From: Arcanobacterium_A hippocoleae_A
Lineage (GTDB): Bacteria; Actinomycetota; Actinomycetes; Actinomycetales; Actinomycetaceae
Length of the DNA stretch: 64,000 nt
Reading direction: 5' to 3' (one strand)
Assembly: GCA_040360365.1 (NCBI GenBank)
Contig: CP136412.1
Shown: positions 49,876 to 59,904 of the stretch, piece by piece
Position numbering within the stretch: the stretch's first letter is position 1
How the letters are laid out: every line of letters starts with the position of its first letter
The notes under the pieces: model-generated
What the model was told of the DNA's origin: nothing
The model's database searches: none
Seen by the model: only the letters and a program-made list of their open reading frames with translations
Program-made: the position numbers and the translations under genes

Positions 49876-52800
49876 ATGATGGAATATAGAGTTGTCTCGA
49901 AAATGAGACAAGCTTATGCCGTGCTTTGTGCTTTTTCCTGGCTTTGCTAGTGGTTTTAGCACCCCTTCCGGCTTCCGCGGCGGGGTTGACTACGACTCCG
50001 CCTGCTGGAAGTGAGGGAAGTATTGGCTATGGTTGGGAGAAAAAGCCAGGATATTATTCTTTCTGGCTTGGTACTGAAGGAAAGATTGAAGGGTATGACC
50101 GCTACTGTATTCAGTGGCTAATGAACTCGCCGGGTGCAGCCCAGGTTACAAGCGTAACTGATCTGGCTGCTGCTACGCCGCGAATTAGTGGGTATGAGAT
50201 AACCACCCCGCAGATGGCTTACTTGCTTTCAAAATATAATGGGTCTGTAGATCCAGCAATTACTTCAGCGATTGCATATTTAGTTCATGCGAATTTTGAG
50301 GTTGACGGTAATAAATTGAATGCGGCTACGGCTGTGGCGAATATGGAATCTAAAGTGAAAGCCAATGCCCCGCAAATTGCTGCAAAAGCTCTTGAGTTGC
50401 GTGCTGAAGCTATTAAGAGCGCCGCGATTGGCTATTCAAATTCCAGTGTAGATGGAGGAGGGAAACGCGAAGGGACAATTAGTGGTATTTATACTACTTA
50501 CGATGATGGTTCACCGGCGATTAATGTGCCAGTAACAGTTAAACTCAATGGACCAGCGATTATTACTGAATCTGGCACGAACACGTGGTCTGGCGTGACC
50601 ACTAATGATCCAATTACCTTGCACTGGAAATCTACCGGAAATGGCAAAGTGACTTACAACGTTTCTTATGCGGGGACTCATAAGACTTTATCGCTTATTG
50701 ACCATCACGGGAAGGTTCAAAAAACAATTACACGTAAAATCGCTGGTCCTGCAGATCCTGAAGTGCGCGAGGGAGAAGCATTTAATGTTATTTATGATTT
50801 TCAGCCGCTTGGTGTATCAAAAGCTGTTAGTCAAGAAGTAAATACGGATGGCACTATTTCTGATGTACTTACTACTGGTGTTGATAAGGGTTATGGGTCT
50901 GGGAAATGGCTCGAAGTTGGCGGAAAACCGGTAGAAGTTACCTATAAAGCTACCGCGTATTGGGCTGGTCGGGTAAAGCCTGCCACGGCGGATAGTGTGC
51001 CTGCTGGAGCAGAAAAACTAGGCGAAGTCAAAGTAAAAGCAAGTGGCGAAGGGCAAAAACTCACCGCTAAGCTAAAAACCACCAAACGCGGATATATTAC
51101 CTGGGTCTGGCAAGTAATAAAAGCTGAACAAGGCGCTAACAGCGATTATGTGCATGCAAACTGGAAGGATCGTTTTGGTTTGGATGCTGAGACTTCGCGT
51201 GAGAATTTTCCTTTCCGTCCAATGGGTGTTTCTAATGTTGGAAAGCAGAAAGTGGTTGATGGTCAGGATTTGACTGATACTTTTACTGCGTCTGCTGATC
51301 CAAGGTTCCGTGATGGTGAGTGGACTCGGCTTGGTGATGGTTCGTTTGATGCGGGTGAGTATGTTCCTGTGACTTATCGTGCGAGCGTGTATTTTCATTC
51401 ACCTTCTATGCTGCCAGAAGAATCTAAAGCGGCACCTGATAAGGCTGAGTTAATAAAATCTATGACGGTTACTGCTTCTAAGCCTGGGCAGGTTCTTAAG
51501 GTTAATGCTGGTGCTGCGCCGAAAGATGGTTTTTATACCTGGGTCTGGGAAGTGCGTGAGGCTGACCAGGCTAAAGAGTATGTGAAGTGGATTGATTCTG
51601 GCTGGATTGATGGCTATGGGATTCCTGAAGAGACGACATCGGCTAGATATGAGGCTGTGATTGATTCGGCGTTATCAGTGCGTGATACGAAATCTGGCAC
51701 TTATTTTGTAGATGATGTGTGGGTTAAGGGTATGCCTGTGAATCATCCTGATTTTGCTGGTGGTGCCGGTTTTAAGGCTGATGTGAAAGTTATTGAGCAT
51801 TCTATTCTTTTCTTCCCTCACGGGGTGGAAGTGGTAGAGGAAAATATTTCGCAGGCGGTAAAGATTGGGAACACGGTAAGTATTCCGGCTAAGAATGGTT
51901 TTTATCCGTCCATTGGGGATACTTCATGGCTGGCAAAAATTGATAAGGCTGGGAAGCTGGTTCCTGGTACCTATGTTTTTGTTTCATCTTTTGCTGGTGA
52001 TGATCGGGTAAAGTCGCTTACTACTTCGGTAGAAGATAAGGCTGAGCAATTCACGGTGAAGCCTGAGCCTAGTGTGCATACGACTTTAATGTATGACAAC
52101 ACTCGTGGGAAGGTTCCTGGGTTTGGTGTACGTAAGCTGGTTGACGTGGTGACTTACACGAATCTTGAAGTAGGGAAGCCGTATTCGGTTGATGGTGAGC
52201 TGGTTGATAAGGCTACTGGGAAGCCGTTATTGAATGGTGAGGGTAAGCCGATCGTGTCGAAAGCAGAGTTTAAGGCTGAGAGCGTGAACGGTTCCGTGGA
52301 AGTCGTCTTTGAGGTTGATGCAGGCTTGTTTGCTGGAAAGACTACTGTGGCTTTTGAAACTTTGAAGTCTGATGGGCGTGAAATCGCGGTTCATGCTGAT
52401 ATTAATGATGAAAATCAGACGATTGGTTTCGAGCCAGGTTCAAAGCTTAAGACTACGGCAAGAGATGTGGCTGATGGGGATAAAGAGATTAAACCCGAGG
52501 CTAATCAAACAATTGTGGATCGTGTTTGTGATGTGAATAAGCAATTAAAGCCGGGGTGGCATATGAGATCGTAACTAGCCTCGTCTTTGATGATGGCAAG
52601 CCTGTGTTAGATGCGAATGGTAAGCCTGTTGTGGTTAAAAGCAAGTTTATTCCAAAGAGCAGTGATGATTGCGCAACCGTCGAAATCAGTTTTGATGCTA
52701 CCGGGTTTGAGGGTAGGAAAATTGTGGTATTTGAAGATGTTTTGTATAACGGGCAAACGGTTTCAGTGCATCATGATTTGAAAGATGAAGATCAAACGGT

Positions 52801-52975
52801 AATCGTGTTCAAGCCTTTTATCCCTGACCTTGTGAAAACTGGTGCGGCTGGAATGGTGGTTTTGGCAACTATTGCTGCTTCAGCATTTATTACTGGGTTT
52901 GTAATGCTTCGTTCTCGTAAGAAGGGGACGAATAGAGAAAGAGAAGAAGATGATTTATTTCCTAAAGCTATTTAG
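49876..52975 (+). CDS. Sortase-type surface protein with thioester-like and VaFE-type repeats (two frameshifts)
   Basis: The corrected product is about 1033 residues. ATG 49876 follows GAAGGAAAT. Restoring one T at 49925-49927 joins MMEYRVVSKMRQAYAVLL to the signal peptide FFLALLVVLAPLPASAAG. A thioester-domain-like region follows (RYCIQW with the candidate Cys near residue 78; AITSAIAYLVHANFE). Two related ~140-residue repeats end in YITWVWQVIKAEQG and FYTWVWEVREADQA. Near the C-terminus are VaFE-type repeats (VAFETLKSDGREI...NDENQTI and VVFEDVLYNGQTV...KDEDQTV). The second break is G4 52553-52556 (KPGVAYEIVTSLVF). It ends in DLVKTG, a membrane helix and RSRKK. Probably a wall-anchored adhesin carried by the element. 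Confidence 0.82.
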
Positions 52976-53142
52976 TCGCTTTCAGCTTTTGGGTAGATAA
53001 ATCATCTCCTTCATCTGATATTTGCAAGGGCTGGAAAGTTTCAAGCTTGCCGGCGTTGGCTTTCCAGTCTTTGCTAGATTTCCGCATCTCGCGTGGAATC
53101 GAATTTTTGATACTCAATCACACGATTGGAAAGGAAATAGTC

Positions 53143-53613
53143 ATGAAGCGAAAACTTATGACTGGAACAATTCTAACATTAATGCTGGCATTGCCAGCAA
53201 TGCCAGCATTAGCGGTGGAAGAAGCACCTGCTAATACGAGTACATCTGTGGCGACACCGACTCCGGTAACGCCTGCGCAACCGGCAAAGCCTGCTCAGCC
53301 GGTTAAGCCTGTGGTTCCGGCTCCGGTTAAGCCTGCGCAACCGGCAAAGCCTGCTCAGCCGGTTAAGCCTGCTCAGGTTTATGAAGATATTGAAGTGCCT
53401 GTGACTCCGAAAGGGCAGATTGTGCCTGCTGCTACAGTGCAGCCTAGTAAAGCTGTGGTGAAGACGCGAAAGAGTGTTGATACTTCTGTGCCACAGCTTG
53501 CAAAGACTGGTGCGAGTGTGCCTGGTGGTGTGGTGATTGCGGGAACTATTTTGACGCTTTTGGGTGCGTATTTTGTTGCTGCGATGCGTTTTGGTCGAAA
53601 GTATTTCGGCTAA
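53143..53613 (+). CDS. Small Pro-rich wall-anchored protein (LAKTG motif)
   Basis: This 156-residue secreted protein has a signal peptide (TGTILTLMLALPAMPALA), a Pro/Lys/Ala stalk with PAQPAKPAQPVKP repeated twice, and a C-terminal sorting signal QLAKTG, then a membrane helix and a short basic tail. I use ATG 53143 (AAGGAAAT upstream), not the earlier in-frame codon. The stalk is encoded by a 41-bp sequence duplicated 60 bases apart. It lies between the large adhesin and the secretion genes and may act as a minor subunit or spacer on the surface. No known family beyond the sorting signal. Confidence 0.78.
   Translation: MKRKLMTGTILTLMLALPAMPALAVEEAPANTSTSVATPTPVTPAQPAKPAQPVKPVVPAPVKPAQPAKPAQPVKPAQVYEDIEVPVTPKGQIVPAATVQPSKAVVKTRKSVDTSVPQLAKTGASVPGGVVIAGTILTLLGAYFVAAMRFGRKYFG
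53271..53371 (+). repeat. 41-bp direct repeat in the Pro-rich stalk
   Basis: The 41 bases from 53271 to 53311 are repeated exactly at 53331-53371 (period 60 bases). They encode PAQPAKPAQPVKP. The unit is a likely site for stalk-length variation by recombination or slippage. Confidence 0.85.
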
Positions 53614-53690
53614 ATTTACTGGTTTGTGGTGGCGTAAAACGCCACCACAAACGTTTAGTTTTCACAATTTGAAAAGTTAAGGATTGGATT

Positions 53691-53900
53691 ATGAATTTTT
53701 TCGCACAGGCAATGAAGCTACTTTCGACTGGTGTGATTGCAGGTGGCTCAATTTGGCTAATTTTCGGAATTATTGTGCTTGCTGGAGGGCTGAAAGAACA
53801 TAACGGGCAGCAGACTCAGTCTGGGATTTGGCAGGCGATTGGTGGTGCTTTGATTACTGCTGCTGGTGTGTGGCTAACGCAAGTGAATATTAATTTTTAG
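53691..53900 (+). CDS. Maff2-like small membrane protein (pilin-like, VirB2 position)
   Basis: This 69-residue protein has two membrane helices (TGVIAGGSIWLIFGIIVLAG and AIGGALITAAGVWL) with an intervening polar loop QQTQSGIWQ. It fits the Maff2/TrbC-like small membrane protein that opens the mating-channel gene set in Gram-positive conjugative elements. It sits 12 bases ahead of the PrgI gene. ATG 53691 follows AAGGAT-like purines. Confidence 0.75.
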   Translation: MNFFAQAMKLLSTGVIAGGSIWLIFGIIVLAGGLKEHNGQQTQSGIWQAIGGALITAAGVWLTQVNINF

Positions 53901-53912
53901 CGGTGAATCAGA

Positions 53913-54234
53913 ATGGCTCTTGAGGTAAAGGTTTACCGTGAGGTAAGGGATTATCAGGCGCGAGTACTGGGTGGCATGTCTTGGCGGCAGTTGCTGATTG
54001 TTGGTGTGTGGTTTCCAGTCATTGCGACCTGTTATGGGGTGTGCTGGTACTTCGGATTTGAGGATCTGGGCGTTGTAGTTGTCGTATTTTTAGCTCTTCC
54101 GATGGTTGCTATTGGATGGATGCGTCCGATGGGAATTGTGATGGAAAAGTATGTGGGCTATTGGTGGGCGCACGTGCAGGGGCGAAAAATTTTCACATTT
54201 AATCAAGAAATGAGAGCGGTTGAGGGGATAAGTA
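53913..54234 (+). CDS. PrgI family conjugation membrane protein
   Basis: This is a PrgI-type (PF12666) inner-membrane protein of the secretion complex. It starts VKVYREVRDYQARVLGGMSWRQ, then has two close helices and the conserved WMRPMGIVMEKY, followed by a soluble end. As written it runs to 54299 and overlaps virB4 by 65 bases. One G added in the G4 run 54224-54227 gives EGDK and a stop at 54232-54234, directly before the virB4 GTG, so I use that end; 54299 is the alternative. It follows the Maff2-like gene in the order typical for these systems. Confidence 0.85.
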
Positions 54235-56606
54235 GTGAGAAAAAGGTCAAGGGTGCGCGAAGTAAAGCAGCCTACGGAGCTTTCGAGTCCACAAATTAAA
54301 AAATATAAGCCTTCCGCAGTTCAGGCCTTGATTGCTTATGAGGCATTGACTGATTCTGGTATTGCTTGGCTTGGAGAAAATAAGTATTCGGTGACTTTGC
54401 AGCTTTCGGATATTAATTATTCGCTTGCTCCTTCGCAGGTGCAAGAGGAATTGATTGAAAAGTATGCGCAGTTTATTAATTCTCACCTGGCTGGTACTCA
54501 TGTGCAGATTTCGATTATTAATCGGGTGTTAGATAAAGATGAGATTGTGCGTGGGGTTCAGCTGGGTTTGCGTGGTGACGGATTTGATTCTTTCCGGAAA
54601 GATTATAATTCTTTGATTGCTAAGCGGTTATCCTCTGGTCGGAATAATACTCGTACTGATAAGTTTTTGACTCTTACGGTAGAGTCGGCACAGTTTGAGG
54701 AAGCGAAAGCTAGGCTTTTTCTTTGGCTGCTGAGGCTGGGGCTTTGCTGCGGGAAGTTGGCGGGTGTAAGACACAAATTCTTGATGGGAAGGCTCGCGCT
54801 GATGTGCTTTCTTATATTTTGCGTCCTGGTTCTCGGGCGGGGTTTGATTTTAAAGACTTGCTTGGCTCGAAAATGTCTACTAAAGATTTTATTGCTCCGA
54901 TGAGTTTTGATTTTACTAATCCTTCTCGGGTAGGGGTTAGCGCGGTGGATGAAAAACTGTGGCAGATTTTTGTTTTGCGTAAGCTTCCGCCTTGGTTATC
55001 GGATAAGGTTTTGAAAGATCTTTCTGAGATTCCAACTGATTTGTGTGTTTCGTTGCATATTGATCCGATTGAGCAATCTGATGCGTTGAGTCTTGTGAAG
55101 CATCAGATTGCGTCAATGGATATTCAGCGTTCGACTGAGACGCGTAAGCTTGCAAAGCAAGGGTTGGCTGGTTCACATGGTTCGCATGAGTTGGAATCTT
55201 CTTATTCGGAGGCGGTTGAGCTGCGGAATGAGCTTGAGCAATCTAATGAGAAACTTTTTGAAACAACGATTGTTGTTGGGGTTGCGGGTAAAGCGGTAGA
55301 AGATTTACAAGAGAACGTGGCTCGGGTGCGGCGTTCTTGCGCGAAGCATTCGTGTGATCTTGAGGTGTTGAAATATATGCAAAAAGATGCTTTGAATGCT
55401 CTTTTGCCTTTGGGTCGATGTGATTTGCCAATTCATCGGACGCTTACGACTGCTGCCTTGGCTGTTTTAGAGCCTTTTACTACTCAAGAATTATTTGATT
55501 TAAGTGGCATGTTTTACGGTGTTAACGCGCTGTCGAAGAATTTGATTATGCTGTCGCGTAGTGAGGGGATGAATGCTAATGCTTTCATTTTGGGTACGTC
55601 GGGGTCTGGGAAGAGTCAGTTTGCAAAATTTGAAATGATGCAAACTTTTTTACGGCGGGTAAATGATGAGATTTTGATTATTGATCCTGAGCGTGAATAT
55701 GTTTCTTTATCTTCTGCGTTGAAGGCGAGTCGGGTTGTGATTAGTCCGGGGTCGAAGAGTGCTTTGAATGCTCTTGAAGTTGATAAAAATATTAATTTGG
55801 ATGAGGATCCAATCCGCGCTAAATGCTCTTTTGTGCTTTCTATTTGCCAGGTGCTCCTTGGTGGGGCAGAGGGTTTATCAAACGTGGAAAGATCGATTAT
55901 TGATCGGTGTGCGCAAAATGTTTACCGGATTTATTTCAATACTGATAATGCTGATATGCCGACGCTTATGAGTCTTTATCAAGAGTTGAAAAAGCAACCA
56001 GAAATTGAGGCTGGGCAGTTGGCTACGGGTCTTGAAATTTATGCGAAAGGTTCGGCTGCTGGGTTTGCTGCTCAGACTAATGTTGATTTGTCAGCGCGGG
56101 TTGTTGTCTATGATTTAGCTGATTTGGGTAGAGATTTGCAAACGTTTGGGATGATGGTTGTTTTAGAAAATGTGTGGGCGCGTATTTGTGCAAATAAAGC
56201 GCGTGGGGTTCGTACTTGGCTTTATATTGATGAGTTTCATTTGCTTTTTGAAAATGATTTTGCTGCCGCATATTGCCAGGCGATTTATAAGCGGGTGCGT
56301 AAATATGGTGCGGCTGCTACTGGGATTACCCAAAATATTGAAGAGCTTTTACTTAATGATCGTGCAAGGTTGATGTTATCGAATTCTGATTCTGTATTTT
56401 TGTTAAATCAGCAGTCTACTGATGCGCAGGCTTTGCAGGATTTGTTGCGGTTGTCGGCTCAGCAAAAATCATTTTTTACTAATGCTTCTCCTGGGTGTGG
56501 GTTGCTTAAATCGGGGTCAACTGTGATTCCGTTTGATAACAGTATGGATGTTGAATCGAGTATTTTCCAGCTGTTCCAAACGACTTTTGAAGTGAAAGAG
56601 GGTTGA
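54235..56606 (+). CDS. virB4: VirB4/TraE-type conjugation ATPase (frameshifted)
   Basis: This is the cytoplasmic ATPase that powers the mating channel. The N-terminal region contains GIAWLGENKYSVTLQLSDI. The C-terminal RecA-like domain has Walker A GTSGSGKSQFAKFE and Walker B TWLYIDEFHLLF, with the conserved ILIIDPEREYVSLS and GAAATGITQNIEELL downstream. The frame breaks at the T5 run 54716-54720; one T restores RLFSLAAEAGALLREVGG. Corrected length is about 790 residues. GTG 54235 overlaps or abuts prgI. A 25-base segment at 56545-56569 is repeated elsewhere in the element. Confidence 0.92.
56545..56569 (+). repeat. 25-bp exact repeat, copy 1 (in virB4)
   Basis: A 25-base string starting TGGATGTTGAATCG and ending GTATTTTCCA occurs here and again at 62070-62094 in the same orientation. 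Flanking bases differ. Here it encodes part of SMDVESSIFQ near the end of VirB4. Confidence 0.85.
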
Positions 56607-56608
56607 TT

Positions 56609-57675
56609 ATGCTTGATAAGAATCTTAGTGCTCATAATCTTTATTTGATTGCGCAAGAAGAAGAATTAACGCCTGCTTTAGTGGCAGAGATTGAGAATCA
56701 TCCTGCTAGTTATCGAGCTTTAAAGCTGTGGGCACAGTTAGAGCTAGAAACGCGGGCTGGTTCGCCTGTGCCTGTACCGCCTGCTGAAGTTGTGCCACGG
56801 CATGAATCTAGCTCGGATCCGGCGCCGTTGCCGGTGCGTAAGTCATTTAATATTCGCAAGGTAATTGTGATTCTTGGCGTGCTGCTTTTAGTTTTGGTGG
56901 GCGGATTGTGGTCGTACGTGTCTTTGAATGGTAAAGCTGCTGGTGAAGTTGGTAAAGCTGAAAGTGTTGGGGTTAAGGAAAAAGTTGTTGATGAAGATAA
57001 ATCTCCAGATGATAGCAAGCTTAGTGATGGAAAATTAGAGAAAGATAAAGAAAAAGCTGATGATTTTTCTGGAAGTGTTGCTGCTGGTGCTGCTTTTTCT
57101 TGTACTGGTAAAGAAAAAACTGTGACGTGCGTGGGGGTGAATAATTATGGGCAGCTGGGTACGGGTGCGGCTGCGAGTATAAATTTTAATTCTTTCCAGT
57201 TGAAAGATTCGATTATTTCTTTGACTGCTGGGTCTGATCATGCGTGTGCGGTAACTTCCGGTGGGCTGGTTTGTTGGGGTGATAATCGGTGGAAACAAGC
57301 TGGGGATGGGGAAGCTGCAATTCTTCCACCAACGCCTGTAGCTTTGTTTGCTGGAAAAAGGTTGATTCGGTTTCTGCCGGCATAGTACACACGTGCGTCA
57401 CTAGTGAAGGTAAATTGTATTGTTTTGGGTCAGATTATTCTGGTCAGTTTGGGTCTGGACAGCAAGGTGCGCAAGCTGGTGTGTTGACTGAAATTAAGAT
57501 TCCTGATGGTCAAAAAGCTCTTATGGTAGTGGCGCAAGATTTTTCTTCATGTGTTTCTACTGATAAGGGGCGATTGTATTGTTTTGGGTCAAATGCTGAT
57601 AAGCGGATCAGTCAAGAAGATAAGCCTTTTATTGGGCTTACCCAAATGAATCAGGTAATTAGTGAGAAAAATTAA
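56609..57675 (+). CDS. RCC1-repeat membrane protein (frameshifted)
   Basis: The product is about 355 residues. The N-terminal ~45 residues (NLYLIAQEEELTPALVAEIE) resemble the short helical LRV-type domain of actinobacterial proteins. A Pro-rich linker and one membrane helix follow (VIVILGVLLLVLVGGLWSYV), then a charged Lys/Asp stalk. The outer part has four RCC1-type blades: VTCVGVNNYGQLGTG, LVCWGDNRWKQAGDG, LYCFGSDYSGQFGSG and LYCFGSNADKRIS. One A in A5 57355-57359 restores AGKKVDSVSAGIVHTC. ATG 56609 follows the virB4 stop by two bases. Its role in mating is unknown; surface contact is a fair guess. Confidence 0.82.
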
Positions 57676-58895
57676 TGCTTAGCAGTGTGCGTAATACGCA
57701 AAATCAGGAGTTTGTTTCCCGCATATGCGGTCAAAAGTATCTATTACACGCCAGCAGCATACTTTTAGGTCAAAAGCGCATTCTGGGGTTATGGTCTTTG
57801 GAAAGATTCGCCAGAGCGCAAGAGATGTGGCTGATGGGGATTTTGAAAAAGCTGGGGATGATGCTGGTAGGGATTTATCGCAGTCTTTAGTGAAAACAAC
57901 GTATCGGGGAGTAAATAATTATGGGCAGCCTGTTATGGGGCGTGCTGGTGTTGATGGTATAAGCTCACAAGTGAGATTCGGTAAAAATGCGGTACGGAGT
58001 TCTGGTTATGCTGGTGTGAATGCTAATCGGTTACCTATTGCCAATGGTCAAAAACTTCCTGCTAAAGGGCGGGTAAAGCGGTTTAATCGTGGGCGTGTTC
58101 CTGATAGTAAAGTACGCGGTAGTGTGGCGCGTGGAGGTAAGGCTAGTGGGCGGCTTGTAAAGAAAGTCATGGTGAAAGCTCAAGCGGTAGGAGCGAAAGT
58201 TATTGCCGCAGTTGCCGCGATGGTCACATCCGCATCATTACCCGTAATTGCTGTATTGACAGCAGTAATAAGCGTGGTGGCGCTGATTGCTTCGATTTTT
58301 CTTTTATTTTCGGTGGTTGGAGTGAAGAAGAGGCTAAGTCGCGTGTAGTAATTGGCGTGCTTGGTGATGATTATCCGTGGGCGGATAAGGTGAGAACACC
58401 AGCTGGTATACCTACATCGGTTTATAACACGATTAATCACTCGACAAATTTTTATTACGGAAATTGTACTGATTTCGTTTTTTGGCGGGTGAATCGCGAC
58501 ATGGGTGCGAGTGTAGATAATTGGATTTATTCACATGGCTCTTTGACCCCGCTGGGTGGTAATGGTGCACAGTGGGAAAACCTGGGAATATGCCTGGCTG
58601 GAAGCGGGTAAAGACTCCAGATGAAATCCGGCCAGGTGATGTAATTTCCTATTCTCAAGGAGTCTATGGTTCGCATCCACTGTATGGGCATGTGGCGTAT
58701 GTGGCAGAAAATGATGGCCAGAAAATTGTGGTCGAAAATTATGGGTATGCCCAATATTATTTGACTGAGCATGATTATGCTTCGCTTAGAAAGTGGTTGA
58801 AATCTGGCTCGGTAGTGGTAGTACAAAATCCAGAGTTGACTGGAGAAAAACGTAAAGCAATAGCTGCAAAAAATACTACTGGAGATAAATCATGA
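57675..58895 (+). CDS. Membrane-anchored CHAP-domain peptidoglycan hydrolase (three frameshifts)
   Basis: This is the wall-cutting enzyme of the mating channel (VirB1-like role). The basic N-terminal ~170 residues are cytoplasmic. Membrane segments follow (VIAVLTAVISVVALIASIFL) and then the CHAP domain, with catalytic Cys in YYGNCTDFVFWRVN, DEIRPGDVISYS, and catalytic His in YGHVAYVAENDGQ. Three single-base losses are likely: CCC 57718-57720, near 58324-58330 (giving GVKEEAKSRVVIGVLG) and A4 58577-58580 (WEKPGNMPGWKRV). The start at 57675 is the less certain end; ATG 57725 is the alternative. A 24-base repeat shared with the adhesin gene lies at 57818-57841. Confidence 0.85.
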
Positions 58896-59739
58896 TTGTT
58901 GACATTCTTTTACACATGCTAACTGCCCTTTATGGTGGGGTGGGTATGGGTGCAGTGTCTGCGGTTGAAAAATCTTTTGAAACGTATTCTAGCACTGCCT
59001 ATAATGTTGCGGTCACAATTAACTCAATGGCTGTTAAGCCGGTAGCTGCCGTGGTCTTATCGGGGATGTTGCTGTTGGAATTTGCGCGGATTTCATCGAA
59101 GGTAGAAGGTGATCATAAGCTTGGGGTGCAACTTATCGGGATTACCTTTTTAAGGCTGGATTTATTATTTTAATGATTCAGCATACTGAAATGCTTGTGC
59201 GTGGGCTTAATGGCGTGGGTATGGAGCTGATTAAGAATGCTACTAAAGGTGAGGCTGGTGCGGTTGCGGGTAAAGCGGTTGAAGAGTCTATGCGTGCAGC
59301 TTTAGAAGATTTAGGGATTACTGAGCAGCTTGCATTGCTGCCGATTTTGTTTTTGCCTTGGCTTTTATCGATTGCTGCTGTGATTGTGATTCCAATAGTT
59401 GTGATGATGCGCTTCCTTGAATTGTATGTGCTGACGGCGGGGGCGTCGCTACCGCTTGTTTTTCTGGCAAATCAAGAGACTAAATCTATGGGGGTGGGGT
59501 ATTTGCGGAAGCTTTTAGTCGCGATTTTGCATGGATTTACTTTGATTATTGCGGTAAAAATTTATGCGGCTTTCCAAGCAGATTCGTTAAATGCTGCGCC
59601 TAGCTTGAAAGAATTATTTGCAGATTTCAACATCGTTGTTTTGTTGCAAAACATGGGTTTATTGATCCTTGGCCAGATTATGTTGATTGTGGTGGTCATG
59701 GCTGCAGGAAGATTCGCTAAAGCATTTGTTGGCGAATAA
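58892..59739 (+). CDS. VirB6/TrbL-like conjugation membrane protein (frameshifted)
   Basis: This polytopic membrane protein of about 283 residues has roughly six hydrophobic segments (PVAAVVLSGMLLLEFARI, LPWLLSIAAVIVIPIVVMM, LYVLTAGASLPLVFLAN, LLQNMGLLILGQIMLIVVV). The order after VirB4 and the CHAP hydrolase is that of the TrbL/VirB6-like core component in Gram-positive elements. One T added to the T5 run 59147-59151 gives GITFFKAGFIILMIQHTEML and joins both halves. ATG 58892 overlaps the previous stop as ATGA. It is the last + gene of the secretion operon. Confidence 0.83.
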
Positions 59740-59835
59740 TATATTTATTTTGCTTCATAATTTTCTATGGGTTCGCTAGAGGATAGCGGAGTGCGATTAT
59801 GGGCAACATCGAATTGTAGCTGAATAGCATAGAAT

Positions 59836-59873
59836 AAATAATTCCCTAGAAAGTCTTTTCTAGGGAATTATTT
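59836..59873. terminator. Bidirectional terminator between convergent operons
   Basis: AAATAATTCCCTAGAAA and TTTTCTAGGGAATTATTT form a near-perfect 17-bp stem with a 3-base loop, with A- and T-rich flanks on both sides. It separates the rightward secretion operon from the leftward virD4 operon. Confidence 0.9.
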
Positions 59874-59904
59874 ATGTCTGTTAGTCCTACGTTGAAAGTA
59901 TTTT

